Shown here: in pieces, positions 51,758 through 60,664 of the stretch
How the letters are laid out: the number at the start of each line of letters is the position of its first letter
How positions within the stretch are numbered: position 1 is the first letter of the stretch
DNA from: CAMPJU01 sp036675265
Lineage (GTDB): Bacteria > Pseudomonadota > Gammaproteobacteria > Xanthomonadales > Xanthomonadaceae
Assembly (NCBI GenBank): GCA_036675265.1
Contig: JAKFFJ010000050.1
Span: forward strand, 1-64,000
Reading direction: 5' to 3'
DNA: 64,000 nucleotides
Notes under the pieces: generated by a model
Database searches by the model: none
Seen by the model: only the letters and a program-made list of their open reading frames with translations
What the model was told of the DNA's origin: nothing
Position numbers and translations under genes: made by a program

Positions 51758-53548
51758 ATGACCACCTACACCGCTCCCCTCGGGGAGATGCGATTCGTGC
51801 TGGACGAGTTGCTCGATGCGCCGGCGCTGTTCGCGCGCCTGGGCTTCCAGGACGCGACGCCGGACGTGGTCGACGCGGTGCTGGAGGAAGGCGCGCGCTT
51901 CACCCAGGCCGTGCTCGCGCCGCTCAACAAGGTCGGCGACCGCGAGGGCTGCCGCTACGACCCGGCGACCGGCGCCGTCGCCACGCCCACCGGCTTCGCA
52001 GACGCGTACAGGCGCTATGTCGAGGCGGGCTGGCCCGGCCTGGTCGCGCCGGCTGCGTACGGTGGCCAGGGGCTGCCGCACCTGCTCGGCATCCCGGTCA
52101 AGGAGATGATCGACGCGGCCAACCTCGCCTGGGGCAACTTCCCGCTGCTCTCGCACGGCGCCACCGAGGCGCTGCTCGCGTTCGGCGACGACTGGCAACG
52201 GGAGACGTTCCTGCGCCCGCTGGTCGAGGGTCGCTGGACCGGCACCATGTGCCTGACCGAGGCGCACTGCGGCACCGACCTGGGATTGCTGCGCACGCGC
52301 GCGGAGCCATGCGACGACGGCAGTTTCGCGATCACCGGCAACAAGATCTTCATCACCGCCGGCGAGCACGACCTCGCCGGGAACATCGTGCACCTGGTGC
52401 TGGCGCGGTTGCCCGATGCGCCCCCGGGCAGCCGCGGCATTTCGATGTTCGTGGTGCCCAAGTTCCGCGTCGCGCACGACGGCAGCCCGGGCGAGCGCAA
52501 CGGCGTGCGCGCCGGCGGCATCGAGCACAAGATGGGCATCCACGGCTCGGCGACCTGCCAGCTCGACTTCGACCGCGCGCAGGGCTGGCTGGTGGGCGAG
52601 CCGCACCGCGGCCTGCAGGCGATGTTCGTGATGATGAACACCGCGCGCCTCGCGGTGGGGCTGCAAGGCCTGGGCCTGGCGGACCGCGCGTACCGGAATG
52701 CATTGCGCTATGCGCGCGAGCGGCTGCAGATGCGGTCGCTGTCCGGGGCGAAGTACCCGGACCTGCCCGCCGACCCGATCATCGTGCATCCCGACGTGCG
52801 GCGGATGCTGCTCACCTGCAAGGCCCTCGTCGAAGGCGGCCGTGCGCTCGCGTACCACGCTGCATCGCTGGTCGACGTCATCGCGCGCGAGGAGGACCCG
52901 GCCGAACGCGCGCGCGCGAGTGCACTGCTCGGCTTCCTGACGCCGATCGCCAAGGCCTGCCTCACCGAGTGGGGCGTCGAATGCACGTACCACGCGCTGC
53001 AGTGTTTCGGTGGCCACGGTTACATCGCCGAGCACGGGATGGAGCAGCTGGCGCGCGACGCGCGCATCACGACGCTCTACGAAGGCACCACGGGGATCCA
53101 GGCGCTGGACCTGCTGGGCCGGAAGGTGCTGCAGCAGGAGGGCGTCGGACTGGACGCGTTCCTCGCCATGGTGGAGGCCTTCTGTGACGCCCATGGCGAC
53201 GATGCGACCGTCGGCGACTTCGTGGTGGCGCTGCGGGGGCACGCGGTGCAGTGGCGGCACTTGACGGCGACGCTCCGCGAACGTGCGGCCGACGACCCCG
53301 AGGAGATCGGCGCGGCTGCGTATGACTACCTGTTCTTCTCGGGTTACGTGGCGCTCGCCTACTGGTGGGCACGCAGCGCGGTCGCCGCCACGACGTCGTC
53401 GCGACCGGCCGCGTTCGTCGATGCCAAGCGCACGACCGCGCGCTTCTATTTCGACCGCATCCTGCCGCGTGCGTCCGCGCATGCTGCAGCGATCGAGCGT
53501 GGCGCGGCCTCGTTGATGGCGCTGTCCGCGGACGATTTCGACGCGTAA
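51758..53548 (+). CDS. Acyl-CoA dehydrogenase (with C-terminal DmdC-type extension)
   Basis: 596 residues, longer than short-chain dehydrogenases (about 380). Core patterns: MCLTEAHCGTDLG (FAD-binding), GSATCQLDFDRAQGWLVG, VGLQGLGLADRAYRNAL, and CFGGHGYIAEHGMEQLARDARITTLYEGTTGIQALDL with the catalytic Glu region. The C-terminal extra domain (about 460-590) is the pfam12806-type unit found in 3-methylmercaptopropionyl-CoA dehydrogenase DmdC and its relatives. The acyl chain is not predictable. Confidence 0.92.
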   Translation: MTTYTAPLGEMRFVLDELLDAPALFARLGFQDATPDVVDAVLEEGARFTQAVLAPLNKVGDREGCRYDPATGAVATPTGFADAYRRYVEAGWPGLVAPAAYGGQGLPHLLGIPVKEMIDAANLAWGNFPLLSHGATEALLAFGDDWQRETFLRPLVEGRWTGTMCLTEAHCGTDLGLLRTRAEPCDDGSFAITGNKIFITAGEHDLAGNIVHLVLARLPDAPPGSRGISMFVVPKFRVAHDGSPGERNGVRAGGIEHKMGIHGSATCQLDFDRAQGWLVGEPHRGLQAMFVMMNTARLAVGLQGLGLADRAYRNALRYARERLQMRSLSGAKYPDLPADPIIVHPDVRRMLLTCKALVEGGRALAYHAASLVDVIAREEDPAERARASALLGFLTPIAKACLTEWGVECTYHALQCFGGHGYIAEHGMEQLARDARITTLYEGTTGIQALDLLGRKVLQQEGVGLDAFLAMVEAFCDAHGDDATVGDFVVALRGHAVQWRHLTATLRERAADDPEEIGAAAYDYLFFSGYVALAYWWARSAVAATTSSRPAAFVDAKRTTARFYFDRILPRASAHAAAIERGAASLMALSADDFDA

Positions 53549-53694
53549 CAGCCGATCGGCGCGCCGGCGGCCTTGCGGGTGCCGCTGCTCCTGCCGCGGT
53601 TGTGGCCGCGCCGCAAGGACACGGCGGGCCCGGCCATCCCGGAGCCGCCGCGAACGGCCTGACGGGCCGCCCGGCCCCGGGAACCGGGACGCGC

Positions 53695-53725
53695 TTTACA
53701 CAAACCCTGAACGTTCTTGTATAAG
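53695..53725 (+). promoter_or_regulatory. Promoter candidate for the HNH endonuclease gene
   Basis: TTTACA (53695-53700) and TATAAG (53720-53725) separated by 19 bases; the second is preceded by TTG as in extended -10 sites. Transcription would start only about 5 bases before the ATG at 53737, leaving almost no leader. Confidence 0.5.
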
Positions 53726-53736
53726 CTCGGGCCTCG

Positions 53737-54336
53737 ATGGAGACCGAGAGAGGGACGCCCGAGCATTTCCACGCGGTGCGGCTGCTTGCGCTCGACGCGC
53801 ACGGCAGGGTGCTCGACTGGATGAGCTGGCAGGACGCCGCCTGCCTCTACGCCCGCGGTGCCGTCGCCTGGACCCTTGGCGACCCCTGCCTCACCGTCCG
53901 CGGCGGCACCTGCCGTGCCACCGGGCACCAGAGCCTGCTCGACCTGCACCCGATCGTCGCGGCGCGTGGCCATGCCCGCCCGCACGCGCTGGATCCGACG
54001 CCCGCGCTGACCAATCCCGCGCTGTTCGCGCGCGACCAGCACCTGTGCCTGTACTGCGGTCGCGACTGTCCCCGCCCGCAGCTGACGCGCGACCATGTCG
54101 TGCCGTTGTCCAAGGGCGGCCGCGACACCTGGGAGAACGTGGTCAGTGCCTGCTTCCACTGCAATTCGCGCAAGGGCAACCGCACGCCCCAGCAGGCGAA
54201 CATGCCGCTGCTGGCGATCCCCTACCGGCCGAGCTGGGTCGAGCACCTGATCCTCAGCAACCGCAACATCCTGGCCGACCAGATGGCGTTCCTGAAGAAC
54301 CAGCTGCCGCGCAACGCGCGCCAACTCGCGGCCTGA
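53737..54336 (+). CDS. HNH endonuclease family protein
   Basis: 199 residues, cytoplasmic. HNH region about 104-145: CLYCGR with a zinc Cys pair, RDHVVPLSKGG (catalytic DH), WENVVSACFHCNSRKGN (second Cys pair and the N of the motif). The C-terminal part (YRPSWVEHLILSNRNILADQMAFL) is characteristic of a conserved proteobacterial family of unknown role, common in xanthomonads. The start at 53737 agrees with homologue N-termini (VRLLALDAHGRVLDWMSW) though the leader is very short. Confidence 0.85.
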   Translation: METERGTPEHFHAVRLLALDAHGRVLDWMSWQDAACLYARGAVAWTLGDPCLTVRGGTCRATGHQSLLDLHPIVAARGHARPHALDPTPALTNPALFARDQHLCLYCGRDCPRPQLTRDHVVPLSKGGRDTWENVVSACFHCNSRKGNRTPQQANMPLLAIPYRPSWVEHLILSNRNILADQMAFLKNQLPRNARQLAA

Positions 54337-54400
54337 CCCAGGGCCGCACCCGCCTGCCGGAGCAGCTAAACTCGTCGATCTCTGGACGCGGACCTGGACG

Positions 54401-55465
54401 ATGCCCCTGAATTTCGGCCTGACCGGCATGGACCCCGCCACCGAGGCGGACCTGAAGACGGCCTTCGCCGAGGCGAACCGCGTGTCCGGAGGCCGCTGGC
54501 AGCTCGTCCCGGAAGGGGACGCGGACTACGTCGTGGTCGACATGGACAGCATGTACGGCCCGATGAGCTGGCTGAAGCTGCATGCCAGCGGGAAGACGGT
54601 GATCGGCCTGACCTCCTCCCAGCGCACCCAGACCGATTTCCTGCTGCCCCGCCCGTTCACCGCCGCCGACCTGTCCAAGGTGCTGGACGCGATCGCGGCG
54701 CAGGCCGCCGACCCGGTGGCCGCCAGCGTGAAGGCCGCGCAGCTCGACGAGGCCGTCTCGATCCCGGCGGACGCGCCCATGCCGGCCGCCCGGCCCTCGG
54801 GACTGACCCCGGCGCCACAGGCCAGCGACCAGCTCCCCGAAGAGCAGCCGATGGAGGCGCATCCGGAACCGGTACCGCAGCCGGCACCGCCGGCGCCCGC
54901 GCGCGACCCGGTGTTCTCCGACTGGCTGGCGCCGCAGGCGCTGTCCGGCAAGCTGCGCTACCAGCGCGAAGGCGGCCCGGTGCTGCTGATCGACGCCGAC
55001 GCGCGCCAGTACCACGGCCCGGCGGTGCTCAAGCCGCTGGCCGACTACTTCCAGGGCCACGTGCGCGCCGAGGACTTCACGCCGGCCGATCCTTCGGCGT
55101 GGTCTGCCGAGGCCGGCAAGCTCGGCGCCGCGCAACCGCTGTCGCGCCTGGCCTGGTACGGCGGCCTGCAGGCCGGTGGCGGCACGGTCCTGCCCGGCTA
55201 CGACCCGCAGGGCAAGTTCCACCTCACCAAGTGGCCGCAGACCGAACGCGAGTTCCCCAAGCACTTCCGCATCGCCACGGCGATGATGAAGGGCCCCGCG
55301 ACGCTGCAGGAGATCGCCGAGGCGAGCGGCGTGCCGGTCGCCGACGTGGCCGACTTCGTCAACGCCAACCTGGCCACCGGGTTCGCCGAGCAATGGGTCG
55401 AACCGGCGCCCGACCCGAACGACGCGCAGAAGCCCGGCCTGTTCGGCCGCCTGCGCGGCCGCTGA
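54401..55465 (+). CDS. Hypothetical protein with degenerate receiver-like N-terminus
   Basis: 354 residues, cytoplasmic. Residues 1-105 have a receiver-like layout (YVVVDMDS where REC has its acidic strand, VIGLTSS like the switch Thr strand, and LLPRPFTAADLSKVLDAI in place of KP) but lack the full acidic pocket, so a pseudo-receiver is inferred. A Pro/Ala-rich linker (about 120-170) leads to a second domain (about 180-345) with TLQEIAEASGVPVADVADFVNANLAT, a likely helix-turn-helix. I do not recognise a named family; it occurs here 46 bases before dxs. Confidence 0.65.
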   Translation: MPLNFGLTGMDPATEADLKTAFAEANRVSGGRWQLVPEGDADYVVVDMDSMYGPMSWLKLHASGKTVIGLTSSQRTQTDFLLPRPFTAADLSKVLDAIAAQAADPVAASVKAAQLDEAVSIPADAPMPAARPSGLTPAPQASDQLPEEQPMEAHPEPVPQPAPPAPARDPVFSDWLAPQALSGKLRYQREGGPVLLIDADARQYHGPAVLKPLADYFQGHVRAEDFTPADPSAWSAEAGKLGAAQPLSRLAWYGGLQAGGGTVLPGYDPQGKFHLTKWPQTEREFPKHFRIATAMMKGPATLQEIAEASGVPVADVADFVNANLATGFAEQWVEPAPDPNDAQKPGLFGRLRGR

Positions 55466-55511
55466 CCCGTCCGCCGGCAGCGCCGGCCGCAACCGCACCA
55501 ACGAAGTCCTG

Positions 55512-57416
55512 ATGATCGACCCCACGCGCTATCCGCGGCTGTCCCGCATCGACACGCCCGCCGACCTGCGACGCCTCGAGGCCTCCGAGCTTCGCGCGGT
55601 GTCCGACGAGCTGCGCACGTACCTCATCGAGTCGGTCGGCCGCAGCGGCGGGCATTTCGGCGCCGGGCTGGGCGTCATCGAACTCACGGTCGCGCTGCAC
55701 TACCTGTACGACACGCCCGACGACCGCATCGTCTGGGACGTCGGGCACCAGTCGTATCCGCACAAGATCCTGACCGGCCGGCGCGACACCATCCACACGG
55801 TCAAGCAGAAGGACGGCGTGGCGCCGTTCCCGAAGCGCGATGAATCCGAGTACGACACGTTCGGCGTCGGGCACTCGTCGACGTCGATCTCGGCCGCGCT
55901 CGGCATGGCGATCGCCAACGCGCGCGCAGGCAACGACCGGCGCGTGGTGGCGGTGATCGGCGACGGCGCGATGACCGCGGGCATGGCGTACGAAGCGCTG
56001 AACCACGCCGGCGGCATGGACCCGGAACCGGACCTGCTGGTAGTGCTCAACGACAACCGGATGTCCATCTCCGAGAACGTCGGCGGCATGACCCGGATGC
56101 TGGGGCGCATGACCGGGAGCAGGACGCTCAACGCGATCCGCGAAGGCGGCAAGAAGCTGCTCGGCGACAAGCACGGGGCGCCGGCGAAGTTCGTGCGCCG
56201 CTGGGAGGAACACTGGAAGGGCATGTTCGTGCCGTCCACGCTGTTCGAGGAAATGGGCTTCCACTACACCGGGCCGATCGACGGCCACGACGTCGACGCG
56301 CTGGCCAACACGCTGCGCACGCTCAAGACGCTCAAGGGCCCGCAGCTGCTGCACGTCATCACCACCAAGGGCAAGGGCTACGAGCGCGCCGAGGGCGACC
56401 AGATCGGCTACCACGCCGTCGGTCCGTTCGATCCGTCGCAGGGCCTGGTTGCCAAGGGCGGGGCGAAGAAGCCGACCTACACCGACGTGTTCGGCGACTG
56501 GCTGTGCGACATGGCGGCCGCGGACGACAAGCTGCTGGCGATCACGCCCGCGATGCGCGAGGGCTCCGGCCTGGTGCGCTTCAGCCAGGAATACCCGGCG
56601 CGCTACTTCGACGTCGCGATCGCCGAACAGCACGCGGTCACGCTCGCGGCGGGCATGGCATGCGAAGGCGCCAAGCCCGTGGTCGCGATCTATTCGACGT
56701 TCCTGCAGCGCGGTTACGACCAGCTGGTGCACGACGTCGCGATCCAGGACCTCGACGTGCTGTTCGCGATCGACCGCGGCGGCGTGGTCGGCCCGGACGG
56801 GGCGACGCATGCCGGCAGCCTGGACCTGAGCTACCTGCGTTGCGTGCCCAACATGGTGGTGATGGCCGCGGCCGACGAGGACGAGTGCCGGAAGATGCTG
56901 ACCACGGGGTTCCGCCACGCCGGGCCCGCGGCGGTGCGCTACCCGCGCGGCACGGGTCCGGGCGTGCCGCTGCAGGAAGCGCTCACGACGCTGCCGATCG
57001 GCAAGGCGGACGTGCGGCGGCGCGGTTCGCGCGTGGCCCTGCTCGCGTTCGGCGCAGTGGTGCCGGCCGCCGAAGCGGTGGGCACCGAACTCGGCCTCAC
57101 CGTGGTCAACATGCGCTTCGTCAAGCCGCTGGACCGCGCGCTGCTGCTCGAACTGGCACGCACGCACGAAGGGTTCGTGACCATCGAGGACAACGTGGTC
57201 GCCGGTGGCGCCGGATCGGGCGTGGCCGAACTGCTCGCGGCGGAAGGCGTCGCGCTGCCGATCCTCCACCTCGGGTTGCCGGACCACTTCCAGCACCACG
57301 CCAGTCGCGAGGACCTGTTGGCGGAAGCGGGGCTGGACGTGGCGGGCATCCGCGCCGCCGTGCAGGCCCGCTGGCCGACGCTGCGCGTCGAACCACCCGC
57401 AGCCGCCGCGCGCTAG
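55512..57416 (+). CDS. dxs: 1-deoxy-D-xylulose-5-phosphate synthase
   Basis: 634 residues; first step of the MEP isoprenoid pathway. ThDP-binding GDGAMTAGMAYEALNHA (about 153-169) with VLNDNRMSIS, catalytic HSSTSIS region (HS at 122-123 approximately), the transketolase-type middle with EQHAVTLAAGMA, and C-terminal FVTIEDNVVAGGAGSGV. Full length. Terminator follows. Confidence 0.96.
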   Translation: MIDPTRYPRLSRIDTPADLRRLEASELRAVSDELRTYLIESVGRSGGHFGAGLGVIELTVALHYLYDTPDDRIVWDVGHQSYPHKILTGRRDTIHTVKQKDGVAPFPKRDESEYDTFGVGHSSTSISAALGMAIANARAGNDRRVVAVIGDGAMTAGMAYEALNHAGGMDPEPDLLVVLNDNRMSISENVGGMTRMLGRMTGSRTLNAIREGGKKLLGDKHGAPAKFVRRWEEHWKGMFVPSTLFEEMGFHYTGPIDGHDVDALANTLRTLKTLKGPQLLHVITTKGKGYERAEGDQIGYHAVGPFDPSQGLVAKGGAKKPTYTDVFGDWLCDMAAADDKLLAITPAMREGSGLVRFSQEYPARYFDVAIAEQHAVTLAAGMACEGAKPVVAIYSTFLQRGYDQLVHDVAIQDLDVLFAIDRGGVVGPDGATHAGSLDLSYLRCVPNMVVMAAADEDECRKMLTTGFRHAGPAAVRYPRGTGPGVPLQEALTTLPIGKADVRRRGSRVALLAFGAVVPAAEAVGTELGLTVVNMRFVKPLDRALLLELARTHEGFVTIEDNVVAGGAGSGVAELLAAEGVALPILHLGLPDHFQHHASREDLLAEAGLDVAGIRAAVQARWPTLRVEPPAAAAR

Positions 57417-57436
57417 CGCGGCACCGGACAGGCAAA

Positions 57437-57458
57437 AGCCCGGCCGGAGCCGGGCTTT
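57437..57458 (+). terminator. Terminator after dxs
   Basis: AGCCCGGC / GCCGGGCT 8-bp stem (57437-57444 and 57449-57456), loop CGGA, followed by TT. The stem is identical to the terminator at 7564-7588, but the T-run is short. Confidence 0.7.
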
Positions 57459-57463
57459 CGTGT

Positions 57464-57540
57464 TGGTCGGGGTAGCCGGATTTGAACCGACGACCACCTG
57501 TCCCCCAGACAGGTGCGCTACCAGGCTGCGCTATACCCCG
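57464..57540 (-). tRNA. tRNA-Pro (GGG)
   Basis: 77 bases on the minus strand with encoded CCA. Acceptor CGGGGTA / TACCCCG, D-arm AGCGCAGCCTGGTAGCGCA, anticodon stem CCTGT / ACAGG with loop CTGGGGG (anticodon GGG), T-arm GGTTCAAATCC. All stems pair. Confidence 0.96.
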
Positions 57541-57551
57541 AAGTCGCGTGA

Positions 57552-57557
57552 ATTATA
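57552..57557 (-). promoter_or_regulatory. -10 element of tRNA-Pro promoter
   Basis: On the minus strand TATAAT is a perfect -10, 11 bases before the tRNA 5' end. I find no good -35 at the right distance, where a REP element lies instead, so the promoter may need upstream or activator contacts. Confidence 0.55.
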
Positions 57558-57577
57558 GCCCGAGGCGACCGGGCTTT

Positions 57578-57599
57578 TCGCCGCCGTGGCGGCTCCCAC
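57578..57599 (-). repeat. REP-type dispersed repeat, single copy
   Basis: Inverse of the unit at 7535-7556 (reads GTGGGAGCCGCC ... GGCGGCGA on the minus strand). It is between tRNA-Pro and merR, near a weak hairpin (AGCCCG / CGGGCT then TTTT, 57557-57578). Confidence 0.75.
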
Positions 57600-57609
57600 A
57601 GGATCGGGT

Positions 57610-57966
57610 TCAGCGCTTGAGGAGCTGGAGGACTTCTTCCAGTTCCATCCGCACCTGGCGGACGATCTGGCTGCTCATCGCCGATTCCTGCCTGGCGCCG
57701 TCGCCTTCCAGGCGCAGGCGCGCGCCGCCGATCGTGTAGCCCTGTTCGTAAAGGAGGCCGCGGATCTGGCGGACCATCAGCACGTCGTGCCGCTGGTAGT
57801 AGCGGCGGTTGCCGCGGCGCTTGACCGGCTTGAGGGACGGGAACTCGGTTTCCCAGTAGCGCAGCACGTGCGGCTTCACGTCGCAGAGCTCGCTGACCTC
57901 GCCGATGGTGAAGTACCGCTTGGCCGGGATCGGCGGGAGCTCGCGGTTGCTGCCGGGATCAAGCAT
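57610..57966 (-). CDS. MerR-family transcriptional regulator (ihfA-linked)
   Basis: 118 residues: N-terminal winged helix-turn-helix YFTIGEVSELCDVKPHVLRYWETEF (about 18-42), wing RRGNRRYYQRHDV, and a C-terminal dimerisation helix (VRMELEEVLQLLKR). No Cys pattern for metal sensing. This short MerR protein next to ihfA is conserved in gammaproteobacteria; the ligand is unknown. It overlaps ihfA by eight bases. Confidence 0.88.
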   Translation of the reverse strand: MLDPGSNRELPPIPAKRYFTIGEVSELCDVKPHVLRYWETEFPSLKPVKRRGNRRYYQRHDVLMVRQIRGLLYEQGYTIGGARLRLEGDGARQESAMSSQIVRQVRMELEEVLQLLKR

Positions 57967-58258
57967 GGCTGCCCCCGTGCGCCTCGACCCGCTCCTTCAG
58001 CTTCTGGCCCGGGCGGAAGGTGACCACGGTGCGCGCGGAGATCGGGATCTCCTCGCCGGTCTTGGGGTTGCGGCCGGGGCGCTGGTTCTTGCGGCGCAGG
58101 TCGAAGTTGCCGAACCCCGACAGTTTCACCTGCCGGCCCTGCTCCAGGGCCTGGCGCAGGGCGTCGAAGAACGCGTCGACGAACTCCTTGGCTTCCCGCT
58201 TGTTGAGGCCGACGTCCTCGTAGAGCCGCTCGGCCATTTCCGCCTTGGTCAACGCCAT
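57959..58258 (-). CDS. ihfA: Integration host factor subunit alpha
   Basis: 99 residues: HU/IHF fold with KAEMAERLYEDVGLNKREAKEFVDAFF, the beta-arm GFGNFDLRRKNQRPGRNPKTGE with the intercalating Pro, and VVTFRPGQKLKERVE. Bends DNA. Between pheT and merR, its usual place. Confidence 0.97.
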   Translation of the reverse strand: MALTKAEMAERLYEDVGLNKREAKEFVDAFFDALRQALEQGRQVKLSGFGNFDLRRKNQRPGRNPKTGEEIPISARTVVTFRPGQKLKERVEAHGGSHA

Positions 58259-58279
58259 TCCGCTCCCCTGGTCCGGAGC

Positions 58280-60652
58280 CTATCCCCGGATGACCGCACC
58301 GTGGTCCTGCTGCAGGGCCGCCATGACGGCTGCCACCACCGATTCCACGTCGCGGTCGGTCAGGGTGCGTGATTCTTCCTGCAAAATCAAGGCCATGGCG
58401 AGGCTCTTGAAACCGCTTTCGACCCCCTTGCCCGCGTAGAGGTCGAACAGGCGCAGTTCGCGCAGGACGGGCCCGGCGGCCTTGCGGACCGTCGCCGCCA
58501 CGGCGGCCCACGCCTGCGCCCCGGGCACCACGACGGCGAGGTCGCGGCGCACGGAGGGGAAGCGGGACAGGGCCTCTGCCCGGGGCACGGGGCGTGCCAG
58601 CAGCGGCGCCAGGTCCAGCTCGAAGGCGACGACGGGCAGGTCCAGGTCCAGCGCGCGCAGCAGGCGCGGATGGAGTTCGCCGATCCAGCCGAGGCACTGG
58701 CCGTCGCGCGAGACCTCGGCCGACCGGCCCGGATGGCCCCACGGGGCCCCGGATCGGGAGAACTGCAGCGAAGCACCCGACAGCGCGGCCAGGCTTTCCA
58801 GGTCGCCCTTGAGGTCGTGGAAGTCGATGGTGCGCGCCGGCAGGCCCCACTGTTCCGCCGCCTCATCGCCGCACGCAGCCGCGGCGACGCGCAGGGTTTC
58901 GCGAGGCGCGTCGCCCTTCGCGGCCGCATGGAACACCTTGCCGAGTTCGAACAGGCGCACCCGCGACTGCTGGCGCGCCACGTTGCGCGCGAGCGACGCG
59001 ACGAGCCCCGGCAGCAGCTGCGTGCGCATGACGCCGAGCTCGGCGCTGAGCGGGTTCGCCAGCGGCACGGCGCCCTCGCCCGCCTCCCACTGGTCGAGCA
59101 GCGCGGCGTCGACGAAGGCGTAGTCGATGGCTTCCAGGTAGTCGCGCGCAGCCAGCTGGCGGCGCACGTCCGCTTCGGCGACGCGCGTCTCGCTCGGGGC
59201 GACCAGGCGCGTCGCGCCGCCGGGAAGGGTCGTCGGGATCGCGTCGTAGCCGTGGATGCGTGCGACCTCCTCGACCAGGTCTTCCTCGAGTGCGAGGTCG
59301 AAGCGCCGCGCGGGCGCCAGCACCTGCCAGCCGTCGGCCATGGCTTCGACGCCGAGTCCGAGCGCGCGGAGGATGCGCTCGACGGTCGCGTCGTCGATCC
59401 GCAGGCCGAGCACGCGGGCGAGTCGCTCGCGACGCAACACGATTGTCGCGGGCTTGGGCAGGTGCGCGTCCAGCACGGCCTCCACCACGGGGCCTGGCGC
59501 ACCACCGGCCAGCTCGACCAGCAACCGCGTGGCCACTTCGATCGCCTGCCGGGGCAACTCGGGATCCACGCCGCGCTCGAACCGGTGGCCCGCGTCGGTG
59601 TGCAGGCCGAGCCGCCGGGCTCGGCCGATGATCGCGGCCGGGGCGAAGTGCGCGGCTTCCAGGAACACGTTGCGGGTCGCCTCGGTGACGCGCGTGTCGT
59701 ATCCACCCATCACCCCGGCGAGCGCCACCGTGCGGTCTGCGTCGGTGACGACGAGGAACCCGTCGTCCAGCGCGACGTCGCGACCATCGAGCAGCCGGAG
59801 CGATTCGCCACCGCGCGCCCGGCGCACGCCGACCGGACCGTGCAACAGGTCGCGGTCGAAGGCATGCATGGGCTGGCCCAGCTCGAGCATCACGTACTGG
59901 GTGATGTCCACCGCGAGGCTGACCGGGCGGATGCCGCTGCGGCGCAGGCGCTCGGCCATCCAGGCGGGCGTCGGGCGCGTGGCATCCACGCCTTCGACGA
60001 CCCGGCCGACGTAGCGCGGCGCATCCGCGCCGGCGTGCAGTTCAACCGGCAACGTGGCGTCGCCGAGCGCCGGCATCGGCGTCACGTCCAGCGGCACGAC
60101 CTGCGTGCCGCACGCGGCCGCCACGTCGTGCGCGATGCCGCGGATGCTGAAGCAGTCCGCGCGGTTGGGCGTGAGCTTGAGCTCGAAGCTCGCGTCCGGC
60201 AGGCCGAGTGCTTCCGCCAGCGGCGTGCCGGGCACTGCATCGGCCTGCAGCTCGAGCAGCCCGGACGCATCGTTGTCCAGGCCAAGTTCCTTCGCCGAGC
60301 ACAACATGCCGTTGGACTCGACGCCGCGCAGCTTCGCGGCCTTGATCACCAGGTCGCCCACCCGGGCGCCGACCATGGCCAGCGGCGCGACCAGGCCCGC
60401 GCGTGCATTGGGCGCGCCACACACGATCTGCAACGGCGCGCCGCCGGCGTCGACCTCGCAGACCTGCAGGCGATCGGCCTCCGGATGCGGCGAGCAGCGC
60501 ACGATGCGCGCCACCACGATGCCCTCCAGCGCGTCGCCGAGCGGCGTGACGTCCTCGACCTCGAGGCCGATCGCGGTCAGCGTCGCGGCAAGCGCTTCGC
60601 GGGTGGCGTCGGTGCGGACATGCTGGCGCAACCAGTTCTCGGAGAATTTCAT
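58280..60652 (-). CDS. pheT: Phenylalanyl-tRNA synthetase beta subunit
   Basis: 790 residues, full length. N-terminal tRNA-binding OB domain (about 40-150, VVARIVRCSPHPEADRLQVCEVD), B3/B4 editing domain (about 210-385), B5 domain (about 400-470) and FDX-ACB anticodon-binding end (about 695-790, FPSVRRDLAVVVP). Pairs with PheS; 12-base gap to pheS. Confidence 0.96.
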   Translation of the reverse strand: MKFSENWLRQHVRTDATREALAATLTAIGLEVEDVTPLGDALEGIVVARIVRCSPHPEADRLQVCEVDAGGAPLQIVCGAPNARAGLVAPLAMVGARVGDLVIKAAKLRGVESNGMLCSAKELGLDNDASGLLELQADAVPGTPLAEALGLPDASFELKLTPNRADCFSIRGIAHDVAAACGTQVVPLDVTPMPALGDATLPVELHAGADAPRYVGRVVEGVDATRPTPAWMAERLRRSGIRPVSLAVDITQYVMLELGQPMHAFDRDLLHGPVGVRRARGGESLRLLDGRDVALDDGFLVVTDADRTVALAGVMGGYDTRVTEATRNVFLEAAHFAPAAIIGRARRLGLHTDAGHRFERGVDPELPRQAIEVATRLLVELAGGAPGPVVEAVLDAHLPKPATIVLRRERLARVLGLRIDDATVERILRALGLGVEAMADGWQVLAPARRFDLALEEDLVEEVARIHGYDAIPTTLPGGATRLVAPSETRVAEADVRRQLAARDYLEAIDYAFVDAALLDQWEAGEGAVPLANPLSAELGVMRTQLLPGLVASLARNVARQQSRVRLFELGKVFHAAAKGDAPRETLRVAAAACGDEAAEQWGLPARTIDFHDLKGDLESLAALSGASLQFSRSGAPWGHPGRSAEVSRDGQCLGWIGELHPRLLRALDLDLPVVAFELDLAPLLARPVPRAEALSRFPSVRRDLAVVVPGAQAWAAVAATVRKAAGPVLRELRLFDLYAGKGVESGFKSLAMALILQEESRTLTDRDVESVVAAVMAALQQDHGAVIRG

Positions 60653-60664
60653 CCTTGCGCGGCC

